From Diadophis punctatus similis (lineage: Eukaryota; Chordata; Lepidosauria; Squamata; Dipsadidae): a DNA stretch of 64,000 nucleotides. Positions 11,386 through 22,305 of the stretch are shown one piece after another. The notes beneath the pieces were generated by a model. It searched no databases. It had not been told where the DNA came from and worked only from the letters and a program-made list of their open reading frames with translations. Position numbers and translations under genes: made by a program. The stretch lies in assembly GCA_023053685.1 (NCBI GenBank), contig JALIGW010000004.1, positions 85,675,749 through 85,739,748 on the forward strand. Reading direction: 5' to 3'. Position 1 is the stretch's first letter. Each line of letters opens with the position of its first letter.

Positions 11386-12467
11386 TTTCAGTTAGGGCAA
11401 AGTTTTTTTTAAAAAATATATAACGTGCGCCTTCAGCATCCAACATGGAGCATCCTGCTTCCTGCCTAAAATGCCAAGCCACAGAAGAAAAGGGGTGGCT
11501 TGGGAGGCCTGATTCTAATTCCTCTTGATATTTTTCTCCATGTCCCTCTCCTTTTTCTTTCAAATGGGCCCTTCGAGGGATTAAGTTGCAATTCTCATTA
11601 TTGTCCCTTCCTTCCTTATAACATTCTTGGTTCCTTTGGACATTGCCAGAGGAGTCCACAGGGAGAGGAAGGGTCAAAAAATTCAAGATAGCCACCATAA
11701 CCATGCAGTTGAAGCCCCACCCCCATGTGATGCATGTATTAAAGGGCGGGGCTACAGTCACATGGTTTTGGCAGCCATATTAACTTTTTGGATGCCTGCT
11801 CTGAGTTCACTGTTGGATGTTACCATTATCACTGTGATCCATATTTGGTAGCATGAATTAAATTCCTGCGAGGCATCTGGAAGTGGGGGGGGGGAAGTAT
11901 ATATATATACTGTATTTTAAAATGTACATGTGACAATCTGCTTTCATATCACTGCCAAGAAAACGGCATGAGTTCAAGTCAACAAAAGCTGTACTTTTCC
12001 CCCTTCTGTTTACTTTTTACATATTGATGTGTTTATTTGCATTCTTCAAAAGGATGCCCTTTGGGGGTCAAAAATTCCATTTTCTTTATTATTATTTTGT
12101 AAATTATTTATCTGCAAGGAAAACAAAACCAATATTTTCACTCTTTTGCTGTCAACTTTTCTTAAGTTCACACACTGGTTACTATTAACTTTGTTTTTTT
12201 TTCCACTTCTTTTTTTTTTTTTTGGTCTCCTCATGAGATTTTTTAAAAGACTTTCTAAGTAAGCTAAGAACATCCACATATCTTAAACTGTTAGTCTTTA
12301 AGCCTCCTGTTTTCATTCAACTATTCCTGTCTTGCCATCGATGGCATCCGTAGCTAACGACAATGAGGTTAAAATCCTGATCACGATGCTATTTGTACCA
12401 GTGATGGAATCCCAAAGATTGGCACAAGCATGAAAGTGACATATTTGTATAATGATGATGTCATCGT
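11386..12467. other. Unrecognised stretch
   Basis: No repeat family or gene recognised; a short (TA)n and poly-T/A runs only. Confidence 0.5.
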
Positions 12468-12657
12468 AACAGAATAACAGAGTTGGAAGGGACCTTGGAG
12501 GTCTTCTAGTCCAACCCCCTGCCCAAACAGGAGACCCTATACCATTCCAGACAAATGGTTGTCCAATCTCTTCCTGAAAACCTCCAGTGTTGGAGCACCC
12601 ACAACCTCTGGAGGCAACTTCTGTTCCACTGGTTGATTGTTCTCACTGTCAGGATAA
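12468..12657 (-). mobile_element. CR1: CR1 LINE 3' end fragment
   Basis: Antisense CR1 tail (ACAGAGTTGGAAGGGACC) through GATTGTTCTCACTGTCAGGA; truncated inside the ORF2 C-terminus. Confidence 0.93.
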
Positions 12658-13896
12658 GTCATGCATAAGTCATTACTGGTTTTGCCAGAGGCTCATGCTT
12701 GTCATAGTACATGAACTGCTGCAGTCAAACTCTTAGGATGACGTTCTTCCTTCCATTCCTTATTCGGAACCACCATCATTTTTACATCAACTTCTTGTTC
12801 TTTCTAAAGATTCCTTAGAAGAAAAATGGAAAGTTTTGGGAACTCTCAAGAGACCTTGCTGTGATGAATAAATATCCATGCATTGTCCATCTTACATTAG
12901 CCATCCGACTTCATCTCCTCTCTCTGTCTCTGTCTCTCTGTGTGTGTGTGTGTCTCTCTCTCCCTCTCTCTTTCTCCTGATTGTCCATTTGGATTTTTTC
13001 CTTCGTGTGAAAATGCTCCCTTCTCCTTTTTAAAGACTTTTAGCAAATATTTCCTTCTATGAAGAATTACAAAAACAGTTTAATAATTTGTGCATTTTCT
13101 TTTATATCTTTAACACATAGACATATATCTATGGCTTTCTGGTCAGAATCTTAGATTTCTCAAGCTCTGTTTAAAAATACAATAGCCAAAAATGCCAAGG
13201 ATCTATAAGGCTACAATTTGTTTATTTACTAAAAGTCAAAGAGCACAATTGGGGAAAAAATGAGACCAACATTACATATGAAGAAAATCTAAAGGAAATA
13301 GTTTGAATGGGGAGCCTTAGAACTGTCAGTGAAGATGTCAACGTGATGGACAGATTCTGCCTTTTAGTGTCTCGCTATGTTTCCATCGTATCCACAAGTC
13401 CTATAAAACCCACATTTGTCTTTGCAGATGTGTTGTATAGTGAACAGTAACTTTGTCATGAAGAATTTCTCACCATGGGGTTGTGGTTTTTTTTCTCCAG
13501 CACACACAGCCACAAACAGATTGGTTTCCAACATGTTTCATATTTTATGACAATAGTGAGATATATTTTCAATGCTTTGCATTTATTTCATGTGGGGGTG
13601 GTAGCCTAACTTTCCCAGGCTTCCTTTATGTTTCAGTCTGCATTCAGTGGTGCAGAACTGGAGACTTTGCAGTTTAAATATACGACACAGCTAGGAACAT
13701 TTAATCACAGCTAAGAGAATACTTATTGACTTAGTTATTGCTACTTATTTATGGATTACTCACCGATTGCTAGCCTATCAGTCGTACTGCAACCAATCCG
13801 TATCTCGATCCTTTGGGAAATCAGGTAAAAATAATTCAGTATGCCAAAATTCATGAGGTTGCAATGGAGCAGTTTAAATGTTGCTCAAATCCTCTT
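12658..13896. other. Unrecognised stretch
   Basis: A CT/TG-rich patch at 12915-12978; nothing else recognised. Confidence 0.55.
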
Positions 13897-14052
13897 CCCT
13901 GAAATTGCTATATTCTTAACTTTCCCATATTTTCCCTTGAAATTGCTATATTCTTAACTTTCCCATAGTTTTCCTTGAAATTGCTATATTCTTCACTTTT
14001 CCACATTTTTCTTTGAAATGGCTACATTCTTAACGTCTCCATAAATATTTGT
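13897..14052 (+). repeat. 38-bp minisatellite, about four units
   Basis: The phrase GAAATTGCTATATTCTTAAC recurs at 13901, 13939, 13977 and (diverged) 14015, an exact 38-bp spacing. Divergence rises toward the right end. Confidence 0.95.
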
Positions 14053-14119
14053 TTCTTTTGCAGGAAAATAAAAAAAGAAAGACAAATTCATTTAAAAGAA
14101 TGGATGCTTTATGGTGCAA

Positions 14120-14410
14120 AACCCAGCCGCTTCCCTCCCCGTCTCCCCAGGGAACAGGTCATGCGCCCTTCCCGCTCACAGCACTGCCGGACCCGCCTCA
14201 CCACCCCCGCCCACCGCTGAAACCCTGGACTCTGATTAGCTTCCTGCAAATTGAGGAAGCACTCGGATTGGCTGAGTGGTTTCCCTCCTTTTTCCAAAAG
14301 GGCGGGAAAGCTTAAAATCTCTCCTAAGGGGAAAAAGCTGAGGGAAAAAGCGAGCAGTGCCTTTTGCCCGTCGAAGGTGGCAATGCTTTGTGGGACATTA
14401 CCCTCACGGT
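14120..14410 (+). promoter_or_regulatory. Candidate GC-rich, TATA-less promoter-like block
   Basis: The block is much richer in GC and CpG than its surroundings. It contains an inverted CCAAT box (ATTGGCTG at 14267), an E2F-like site (GGCGGGAAA at 14301) and GCAATGCTTTGTGGGACATT at 14380, close to the remembered ZNF143/THAP11 binding consensus. A diverged ATTAG version of the CCAAT core lies at 14234. These are hallmarks of housekeeping or bidirectional promoters. No downstream exon is recognisable on either side, so it could drive a non-coding RNA, a first exon whose gene continues outside the window, or be a dead or retroelement-derived promoter. Confidence 0.45.
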
Positions 14411-14523
14411 GTCACCCTATAGCCCCATTTGCCCCCTTAGTCTTAGGCAGTGTGGTGAGCTTTTGCTCTCTGAGGTAATTGCTGTCCTTAGACCTTGTAG
14501 GGTAAGGAGCCAGTCCTTAGTCC

Positions 14524-14760
14524 AAAAGGTGTTTTTTCAGGAGGCAACTGGACTTTCTTGTCTTTTTTCTTTGAAGATGTTTCGCTTCTCATCCAAGAAG
14601 CTTCTTCAGCTCTGTCTGAATATAAATCCTTCCATTCCCCACCATCCAGTCAGAGCATCTGCAGGTGGGATGGTCAAAATATCCAAGAACACAGGTGTCA
14701 TAATCAAAGGTGCCTCCCACCTTGTGCAAATAAACACAACAACATACAAAGGAAGCGGGT
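14524..14760 (-). mobile_element. PLE-like repeat, single arm
   Basis: Reverse complement carries the same blocks as the 11.2-kb fold-back (GAAGAAGCTTCTTGGATGAG, AAGCGAAACATCTTC, AGTCCAGTTGCCTCCTG) and extends further 5', through GCTCTGACTGGATGGTGGGG, into sequence not present at 11.2 kb. It therefore shows what normally lies upstream of the segment that was inverted there. Confidence 0.7.
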
Positions 14761-15213
14761 AGCAACATAAACCCAAAATCAAGATGTGCTCTGGCCCAAC
14801 GTATAGCAGGAATTAAAGACAATTATTTCCTCTTCAAGCTGGCCTGGGAGGGCTTTTGTTAGAGTGAGAATAAATCTCACAGAGGCAATGTGGATCTTTT
14901 CTCTCGGAGCTCAGACATTTAGAAATGAAACCGAGATTAAAGTCTAATAGAAAATATTTATGTCAGTACAAAAAAACAATAAATTCTGAATAATTACATT
15001 CTTGCTAATTAAATGCGACCGCTCCCGGTCAGAGTCAAACCACAAGAAGAATAATGGAGAATCAGGAATGCACACATGTGCATAAGATCACATCACGTGT
15101 CCTGCCTGTAATGGAATGTACCATAAAGTAGAATAGGGATGCATCACCCTGCATATACATACAACTGACAATATTCACTATGTGACATTGACTACGTGAG
15201 TCCTAATCCACGA
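14761..15213. other. Unrecognised stretch
   Basis: AT-rich, no recognised element. Confidence 0.5.
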
Positions 15214-15582
15214 CAGAGGTGGGTTCCTCCCGATTCGGACCGGTTCACCCAAACTGATAGTGACCCACTGGTGATGTCACGATGACATCACAGAACCGGT
15301 TTGGTCGGTGCCGGTCTGTGGTGTCACCATCTTTTTTTTGAATTTTTTTTTAAAAAATTGAAATTTTTTGAATTTATTTTTTTCTTCTGAGCATGCGCAG
15401 AAGCTGAGTTTCCAGCACTGTGCATGCACCACCATCTTGTTTTTGGCTTTAAAAAAATCCTTTAAATATTTTTTTGTACTGCGCATGCGCGCATGTGCAA
15501 AGCGCGCGCGCACCCATGAGGTGCGGCCTCGCGGCACGGGAGGAAGCGAACCGGCAACGAGGTAAGTTAGAACCCACCCCTG
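15214..15582 (+). mobile_element. hAT-like MITE with 8-bp target duplication
   Basis: Terminal inverted repeats CAGAGGTGGGTTC and GAACCCACCCCTG. The flanks are ATCCACGA (15206-15213) and ATCCACCA (15583-15590), 7 of 8 identical, the size expected for hAT transposition. The interior includes a CpG-dense segment with TGCGCATGCGCGC (15479) that resembles an NRF1 site. The open frames in it are incidental. Confidence 0.87.
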
Positions 15583-16171
15583 ATCCACCAGGACTTTTTC
15601 TCTTTCATCTCTTCCTGGACGCATCCTTACCCATCATCCTGGGTTGCTGACTGCAAAGCAGCATTGGCATCACTACAAGCAGCACAAAATCCCAGCTGCT
15701 CTGCAACCTCAGGAAACCAGATTTTTGTCACACGTCCTGCTGCACACCCTTTCACAGGCAACACACATTCCAATATTTTCCCCCTTTGTTTTGTTTTGTT
15801 TCCATTGGAGAAGTGGACCCACTGACTCCCAATTCCCAGCTTCATGCTTCAGCCAGCCAGCGGAGAGTTCCTACCTCGCTCTTAATCTTATGATGTGATT
15901 TTATTTTTGAACTGCGTGTTTTTATGGTGTTAATCTGTGTTTGGGACTGTACATTTTAATGGTAAACTGCTCAGACACATCCTTCAATGGGAAGCTGCAG
16001 AGAAATGTTCTCAATAAATAAAATAAAATAAAATAAAATAATAAAAGGCAACAGGTGCCTGAAATCATTTGCAATATCTGGTGGCAAGGGCAAAGCAGAG
16101 ACAAAGCTGGCTGGGTCCATGATGTGTTAGGAACGGTTTGCAATGGGAATAACTTGTGATAGAAAAGTTTT
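15583..16171. other. Unrecognised stretch with short (AAATA)n
   Basis: A pentanucleotide AAATA run at 16014-16040; no gene recognised. Confidence 0.5.
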
Positions 16172-16373
<202 letters not shown>

Positions 16374-16432
16374 AGGGCCCATGCAAGGTTAGGGAAAACT
16401 CTTGAAGTCCTGGGTCTTAAATAATGGATACA

Positions 16433-16556
16433 GAATAGAATAGAATAGAATGGAATGGAATGGAATAGAATAGAATAGAATAGAATAGAATAGAATAGAA
16501 TAGAATAGAATAGAATAGAATAGAATAGAATAGAATAGAATAGAATAGAATAGAAT
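16433..16556 (+). repeat. (AATAG)n microsatellite at an L3/CR1 3' end
   Basis: About 24 AATAG units, with a short GGAAT-variant block at 16450-16465. It is contiguous with the 3' end of the minus-strand LINE that follows. Snake L3/CR1 elements are known to seed such arrays from their 3' tail. Confidence 0.96.
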
Positions 16557-17630
16557 TCTTTATTGGCCAAGTGTGATTGGACACACAAGGAATTTGTCTT
16601 TGGTGCATATGCTCTCAGTGTACATAAAAAGACAAGATATATTCATCAAGAATCATCAGCTACAACACTTAATGATAGTCCGGGTACAAATAAGCAATCA
16701 AATCATAATAGGAACCAGCCAATATAAATCATAAGGATACAAGCAACAAGTTACAGTCATACAGTCATTAGTGGGAGGTGATGGGTGATGGGAACGATGA
16801 GAAGATTAATAGTAGTGCAGACTTAGTAAATAGTATGACAGTGTTGAGGGAATTATTTGTTTAGCAGAGTGATGGCGTTCGGGAAAAAACTGTTCTTGTG
16901 TCTAGTTGTTCTGGTGTGCAGTGCTCTATAGCATTGTTTTGAGGGTAGGAGTTGAAACAATTTATGTCCAGGATGTGAGCGGTCAGTAAATATTTTCACA
17001 GCCCTCTTTTTGACTCGTGCAGTATAGAGGTCCTCAATGGAAGGCAGGTTGGCAGCCATTGTTTTTTCTGCAGTTCTGATTATCCTCTGAAGTCTGTGTC
17101 TGTCTTGTTGGGTTGCAGAACTGAACCAGACAGTTATAGAGGTGCAGATGACAGACTCAATAATTCCTCTGTAGAACTGTATCAGCAGCTCCTTGGGCAG
17201 TTTGAGCTTCCTGAGTTGTCACAGAAAGAACATTCTTTGTTGTGCTTTTTTGATGACGTTTTTGATGTTAGGTGACCATTTTAGGTCTTGAGATATGATA
17301 GAACCTAGAAATTTGAAGGTCTCTACTGTTGATACTGTGTTGTCTAGTATTGTAAGAGGTGGAAGTATGGGAGGGTTTCTCCTAAAGTCTACCACCATTT
17401 CTACGGTTTTGAGTGTGTTCAGTTCCAGATTGTTCCGGTCGCACCACGTGGCTAGTTGTTTAACCTCCCGTCTGTATGCGGTTTCATCATTGTCTCGAAT
17501 GAGGCCGATCACTGTTGTGTCATCTGCAAACTTCAGTAGTTTAACAGATGGATCGTTTGAGATGCAGTCATTGGTATAGAGAGAGAAGAGACGTGGTGAG
17601 GGCACACAGCCTTGGGGGGGCCCTGTGCTA
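16557..17630 (-). mobile_element. L3/Rex-like CR1 LINE with reverse-transcriptase remnant
   Basis: Longest non-LTR element in the window, about 1.07 kb, 5'-truncated. On the minus strand the frame 17680-17219 starts inside the reverse transcriptase with GPPQGCVPSPRLFSLYTND, followed by the catalytic block KFADDTTVIG and then NLELNTLKTVEMVVDFRRNP and FKFLGSIISQDLKW. After a stop or frameshift near 17219, coding continues as YRGI-type sequence down to DLYTARVKKRAVKIFTD and ITLLNK at 16853. The FADD residues are intact but the frame is broken and the endonuclease domain is absent, so it is inactive. The 3' UTR (TTTATTGGCCAAG) leads into the AATAG array. Confidence 0.95.
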
Positions 17631-17631
17631 A

Positions 17632-17680
17632 TTGTACATTGTATATTTTGTACAATTGTACATTGTACAAAAATGTACAT
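17632..17680. repeat. TGTACA-rich palindromic patch
   Basis: Several TGTACA/TTGTACAA palindromes within 49 bp immediately 5' of the truncated LINE. Confidence 0.85.
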
Positions 17681-18842
17681 TTATTTAGCATAAAGGCTTT
17701 TCTTTGCTCTAGAATTTCTTGGTGCTGAAGTGAAGTCACTTATAGGTTCAAGTTCTTAATCTTGAATATGGTAATAAGGGAAGAAATGGAGAAAAATGGG
17801 GGGGATCTTGATACTGACTGGTGAGTAAAGATTATAATTCTGATGATCTGAATTATGGACATGTATGTATTAATTTTATTAAAACAATAAAAATTGTTGC
17901 TAGATAATTAAAAATGTTTGGGGGGTTTGAATCAAGTTTACGATTGCAGCCTAAACTGACATTTTTCCCTTTGAATTAATCTAATCTTTCCCCCCTCAAG
18001 TTCCAAGTCATTAATAATACTCTTTTGGAGAACTGCATAGGGCCTGAAAATTGTGATTTCATGCCAATAATTTGTTTTGATGGCAGGAACAAGCTACAGT
18101 CTTATGAACCAAACACAGCAGGATAGATATAGTAAATATTTATGAAGCATACTATATTTCATAGAAGTAGCATTATCCAGCCCACATTCTATTCATGACT
18201 AATGTCATGTTTATTTTATTAAAGAAAAACTCTTTGCCATGAGATTGAAGCGGAAGGAAATGCTGGTTATAACGGCAGAAGGGGAAAATGCCATGATTTC
18301 GGTTCATCAAATCCAACATAGCAGAGATTGGTATATAAATGGCCCGAATCTGGGAATTGAAGTTCAAAAAAACCATCTTAATGTTGCCAAGTTTTAAAAA
18401 CACCGATCTACTATATATGTTCGTCTATATCTCTCAAAAAGGACACAGACATTTCCAGAGTCCCTGGAAACAAAACTATGGTAGAACTGCATGAACTGTT
18501 ACTCCGTGGTGCAATCCTTTTATGTGCCTAATAGCAGCAGAGTAGAGATGGAAAGTGGGACCCCAGGTGATTTTCTTCTACTCTGAACCACATATTGATG
18601 AATGGGGAAGATGTATTTCACAACTAGCATATGTTTGTGCTGAGCAAGGTCAAAGAAGTTGCACTAGGCAGTACCGCACTGGGGGGAGGGGGAGGTTGTC
18701 ATAGTGCGGTCCAACACTTGCCAGCTCACCACTGATAGGATCCCTAGTGGCAGGGGAAATCGACAGTCCAACTTGGAGAATTGGGCTTAAAATAGGAAAG
18801 GGAATAAGAAAAGATCCCTGCTATCCCTCAATCAATCTTCAT
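17681..18842. other. Unrecognised AT-rich stretch
   Basis: No repeat family or gene recognised. Confidence 0.55.
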
Positions 18843-19194
18843 TAGGTAAAAGTTCCCCTCGCACATATGTGCTAGTAGTTCCCTACTCTAGGGGGCGGTG
18901 CTCATCTCCGTTTCAAAGCCGAAGAGCCAGCGCTGTCCGAAGATGTCTCTGTGGTCATGTGGCCGGCATGAATAAACGCCAAAGGCGCATGGAAGGCTGT
19001 TACCTTCCCACCAAAGGTGGTCCCTATTTTTCTACTTGCATTTTTTACGTGCTTTCGAACTGCTAGGTTGGCAGAAGCTGGGACAAGTAACGGGAGCTCA
19101 CCCCATTACGCGGCGCTAGGGATTCAAACCGCTGAACTGCCGACCTTTCGATCAACAAGCTCAGCGTCTTAGCCACTGAGCCACCGCATCCCTT
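18843..19194 (-). mobile_element. Full-length tRNA-derived SINE
   Basis: On the minus strand it begins AGGGATGCGGTGGCTCAGTG (A box GTGGCTCAGTGG), then GGCAGTTCAGCGGTTTGAAT (B box GGTTTGAATCC), typical of a tRNA-type RNA polymerase III promoter. The body includes GCCGGCCACATGACCACAGA and CTCTTCGGCTTTGAAACGGA, and the tail is ACTTTTACC-like. I recognise it as a repeat common in snake genomes but cannot name the family with certainty. Confidence 0.85.
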
Positions 19195-20964
19195 CAATCT
19201 TCATTATACAGTGTGTATTTAACAAGATCGGCAATATTTAAAGAGGTGACCTCCGTTATCAAACTTAGGAGGCAAAATGTTAAAAGTTTCAGATACGCAG
19301 AAGGCACCACTTTGTTAGCCAAAGGGAAAGGATTGAAAGAGAACTTGTGGGATATAAAGCTGGAAAGTTAAATATTATGAAGGGAAAGGTAATGCCCACC
19401 TGCATCATTGATATAAACAGGTGCCCATGAAGAAATGAAGGTGGGCAATCCAAACAAAGACAGAGAGGGAGAGCAAAGATGGACACTTTGGAGGAAGGCC
19501 AGGATTAAGTCCAAGGTGACGAAGGCTAAGGATATGACCACAAATACAGTTGAAATAATGTTGTCTCTTGCTCTTTGCATTAAAAAAAGAGGCAGGGAAA
19601 GAAGGCAACTGCTTTCAAATTGCCGATGAATCCGCAAGGCAACACACAATGGTGTGGTGTGCCATTATCTTTCCTTACTTGACTCTAAACGCTCCCAGCC
19701 CTGATCCTGTTAATGCCCATTTTATAGAGGGAGAGAAAAATCTCATTTTTTTCTCCAATCTTTGCTTTTTTGCTTTAAAAATAAAACCATTGTCCCTAAA
19801 CAGGTATGGGATAAAGGAAAATAAGAAACTTCACCAGTATGAATGGATGAGTTTAAAGGGATGAGAGGAAAGTGATTTAAAAACAACAATAATAGGAAAG
19901 CTAAGGAAAGAAGATTTTCCCTTCCCCATGTGAAGTGGTTTCAGTCCAGATGGGACCCGCATGTTTACAATTAAGTAAATATATAATCAGAACTTGCATT
20001 TGTAGAACGGCAGACAATTTACAAGTGCCTAGTTAATCTCAGAATGATATACAAAGAATTGCTGTTAATGAATTTATTTATTTAGTGTCCTGCATGGAGG
20101 ATGCAATATGCCTTCATTTCAAAAATAAAAAGCTAGAGAGAAGGGGAAAGAACTCACTGTCAACATCTGACACAGGGACAAAATTGCATTTTTTAAAAAA
20201 GTTTAAAAGCAGACGGCTGCGAGCAAATTGGAAATACATTTGTCCCTCTTTCACAAAAATCCCCCAGCCTACAATTCAGATATCTAGAAAAAAAATTGGG
20301 AGAATTTTGAACTGGGCCCCTTGTAAAGACTCCCCTGCTGTGTCGCTATTTTATCCTTGTTGTGCAGCGAAGACTATTTTGCAATATTTTGCGTACTCCT
20401 CCCAAATAGCCTGAGCACAAATGTTGTGTGGAGTCTAGAGAGGAATGTGTTGTTTTTAAAATTAAATTTGCTGGAAACTTCCCCCAAGAAGCAGCAGTAG
20501 TGACTTTTGGCTATTCCGAGAAAACTGGGGGAGTAGATTTAGTGAACCTCACTTCCCAGGGCAACTGGTTGGTACAATTGCTGTCTTTGCACAAGGCTGC
20601 ACATGGTGTTGACCTTTAAGACTTACATCTTATCGTTGTAATCAGATTTTGGGTTGTTGTTTTTTGCACAGTATGCAAAAACGGGAAGAAAGCGCAACCA
20701 GGCTGATGCAATTAGAGTCCCTCCCGCTGATCGTCCAAGTAGTTTATTCATCCGGAAAGTCCACAATAACTTGGTTGATGTACAATGTTTGCTTATTTTC
20801 AGTCAGGTGAAATAGTGCAGCTTGTTTTATTAAGGTCTCAATTCATGCCAAAGGGGTGAGATAGTCCGTAAAGCATGATACATGCTGATTGCAGCCCTCA
20901 TCAACTTCAAGTAATCCAATGGTTTCTGAGTCCCTTACTCATCAACTACAGGATGAGTTGTTTG
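19195..20964. other. Unrecognised stretch
   Basis: No repeat family or gene recognised. Overlapping short open frames at 19289-19864 on both strands show no domain. Confidence 0.55.
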
Positions 20965-21223
20965 TAGGAGGAGAAGGAGAAAGAAAAGGAGGATGGGGAG
21001 AAAGAGGAGAAAGAAAAGAAAAAGAGAAGGGAGAAAATAGACAAGGAGGAAAAGATAGACAAAGAGAAAGAGAAAGAAAGGGAGAAGAAAAAATGGAGGA
21101 GGAGGAGGAGGAGGCAGAGAAGGAGGCAGAGAAAATGGAGAAGAAGGAAGAGAAGGAAGGAAGGAAGGAAGGAAGGAAGGAAGGAAGGAAGGAAGGAAGG
21201 AAGGAAGGAAGGAAGGAAGGAGG
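20965..21223 (+). repeat. Purine-rich tract ending in (GGAA)n
   Basis: AG-rich sequence with a few interruptions, then an uninterrupted GGAA array at about 21150-21223. The 177-codon open frame across it is repeat-driven (GRKEGRKE). Confidence 0.95.
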
Positions 21224-21916
21224 AGATTTTTTAGAAATCTGGTGGCTGTTTCCTGAAACACAATCAGAATCTATGATAGGCTTTGATAGCCAGGAAGAGC
21301 CTGGGCTCTTTTTCTGTTCTTTTCTGTGCTCAGTTCTTCAAAGTGTGCATTCTTCTTACCCTGAGAGCCATGGATGGTTTCAGGATTGGTTGCCTTTCCT
21401 GGTAACTCCTGCAGTCTCTTAGAGAGACGTGACAATACGAATTATAATAAATACGTTTAAAACATGATCATTTACCTCCCCCCCCAATCTCATGTGGTGT
21501 TTCCCTTGAAGAAAGCCAAAACGCTTTGAGATAAAGTTATACAAACAAATGACAAAGGCCGGAGTTAGAGATGTGAACACGGCTGTTTTGGAAAATGACT
21601 TTTCTGGACAGAAACTTCCTTCTCTGTGTTACGCAGAAGTTTTCAGTGGCGTCTGAGGCAGACAGGGCTTCTGGTTCAGCAGATCCCTGCTTTTCCTCAT
21701 AGCCAATTTCTACTCTGCAGGATCCCTGTACTGATCGGGTGATCCAGTAATGGTACACGGTCATCCCAAGAGGGCGTAAAGAAGGATATCTCTCTCAGAC
21801 CTGCCCTGCACTGGAGAAAGCCTGAAAGAGAAATTTGGTAGCGAAAAAAAAGGGAGAAAAGCCAGGATCCTCCGTTAATCCAGAGTCAGGATTTTAGGAG
21901 GAGAGAAAGATAAATG
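21224..21916. other. Unrecognised stretch
   Basis: No repeat family or gene recognised. Confidence 0.5.
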
Positions 21917-22305
21917 TGTCAGGGTTCCAAATAGCATCCAAAATTAAATCAGAGTCCAAGGCAAAGTATTCCTCAAAGTTCCAATTTATTAATAGAGCCA
22001 TGTTGGCACATCTGGGTGAATCTGAAGCTTCCCAGGTTTCACCACCCAGTTGAAAGTTCAACACCCACAAGTCCATCACGTTGCCCAATCTTCTGTTGCC
22101 ATGCTGGCAGAGTCCACCCATCTCCTTCCATGCAGGTGCAGAGACAAAGGATGACCTTGGCTTTCTAGAAAGAATTAGTTATGGCTACATGCTAGCAACT
22201 TCATACAATCCCCCCTCCCATTTTCCCACAATAGAAAATGCATAGTAGAATAGCATAAGGTGTATAAAGGCCTAAGATCCCAAATAAAATGGCTTCGGCC
22301 TGACA
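21917..22305 (-). mobile_element. Solo LTR of a Gypsy element
   Basis: Reads TGTCAGGCCGAAGCCATTTT to GGAACCCTGACA on the minus strand, the same termini and interior as the 3' LTR at 42928-43348. An AATAAA signal is present (TTTATTAATAGAGCC on the plus strand). Flanks share AATG (912-916 AAATG versus 22306-22310 GAATG), a 4-bp target duplication with one mismatch in the fifth base. No internal sequence is attached, so it arose by LTR-LTR recombination. Confidence 0.9.

Noticed and set aside
13897..14052. CRISPR-like array
   Set aside because: Units are contiguous with no unique spacers, and the window is eukaryotic; it is a minisatellite.
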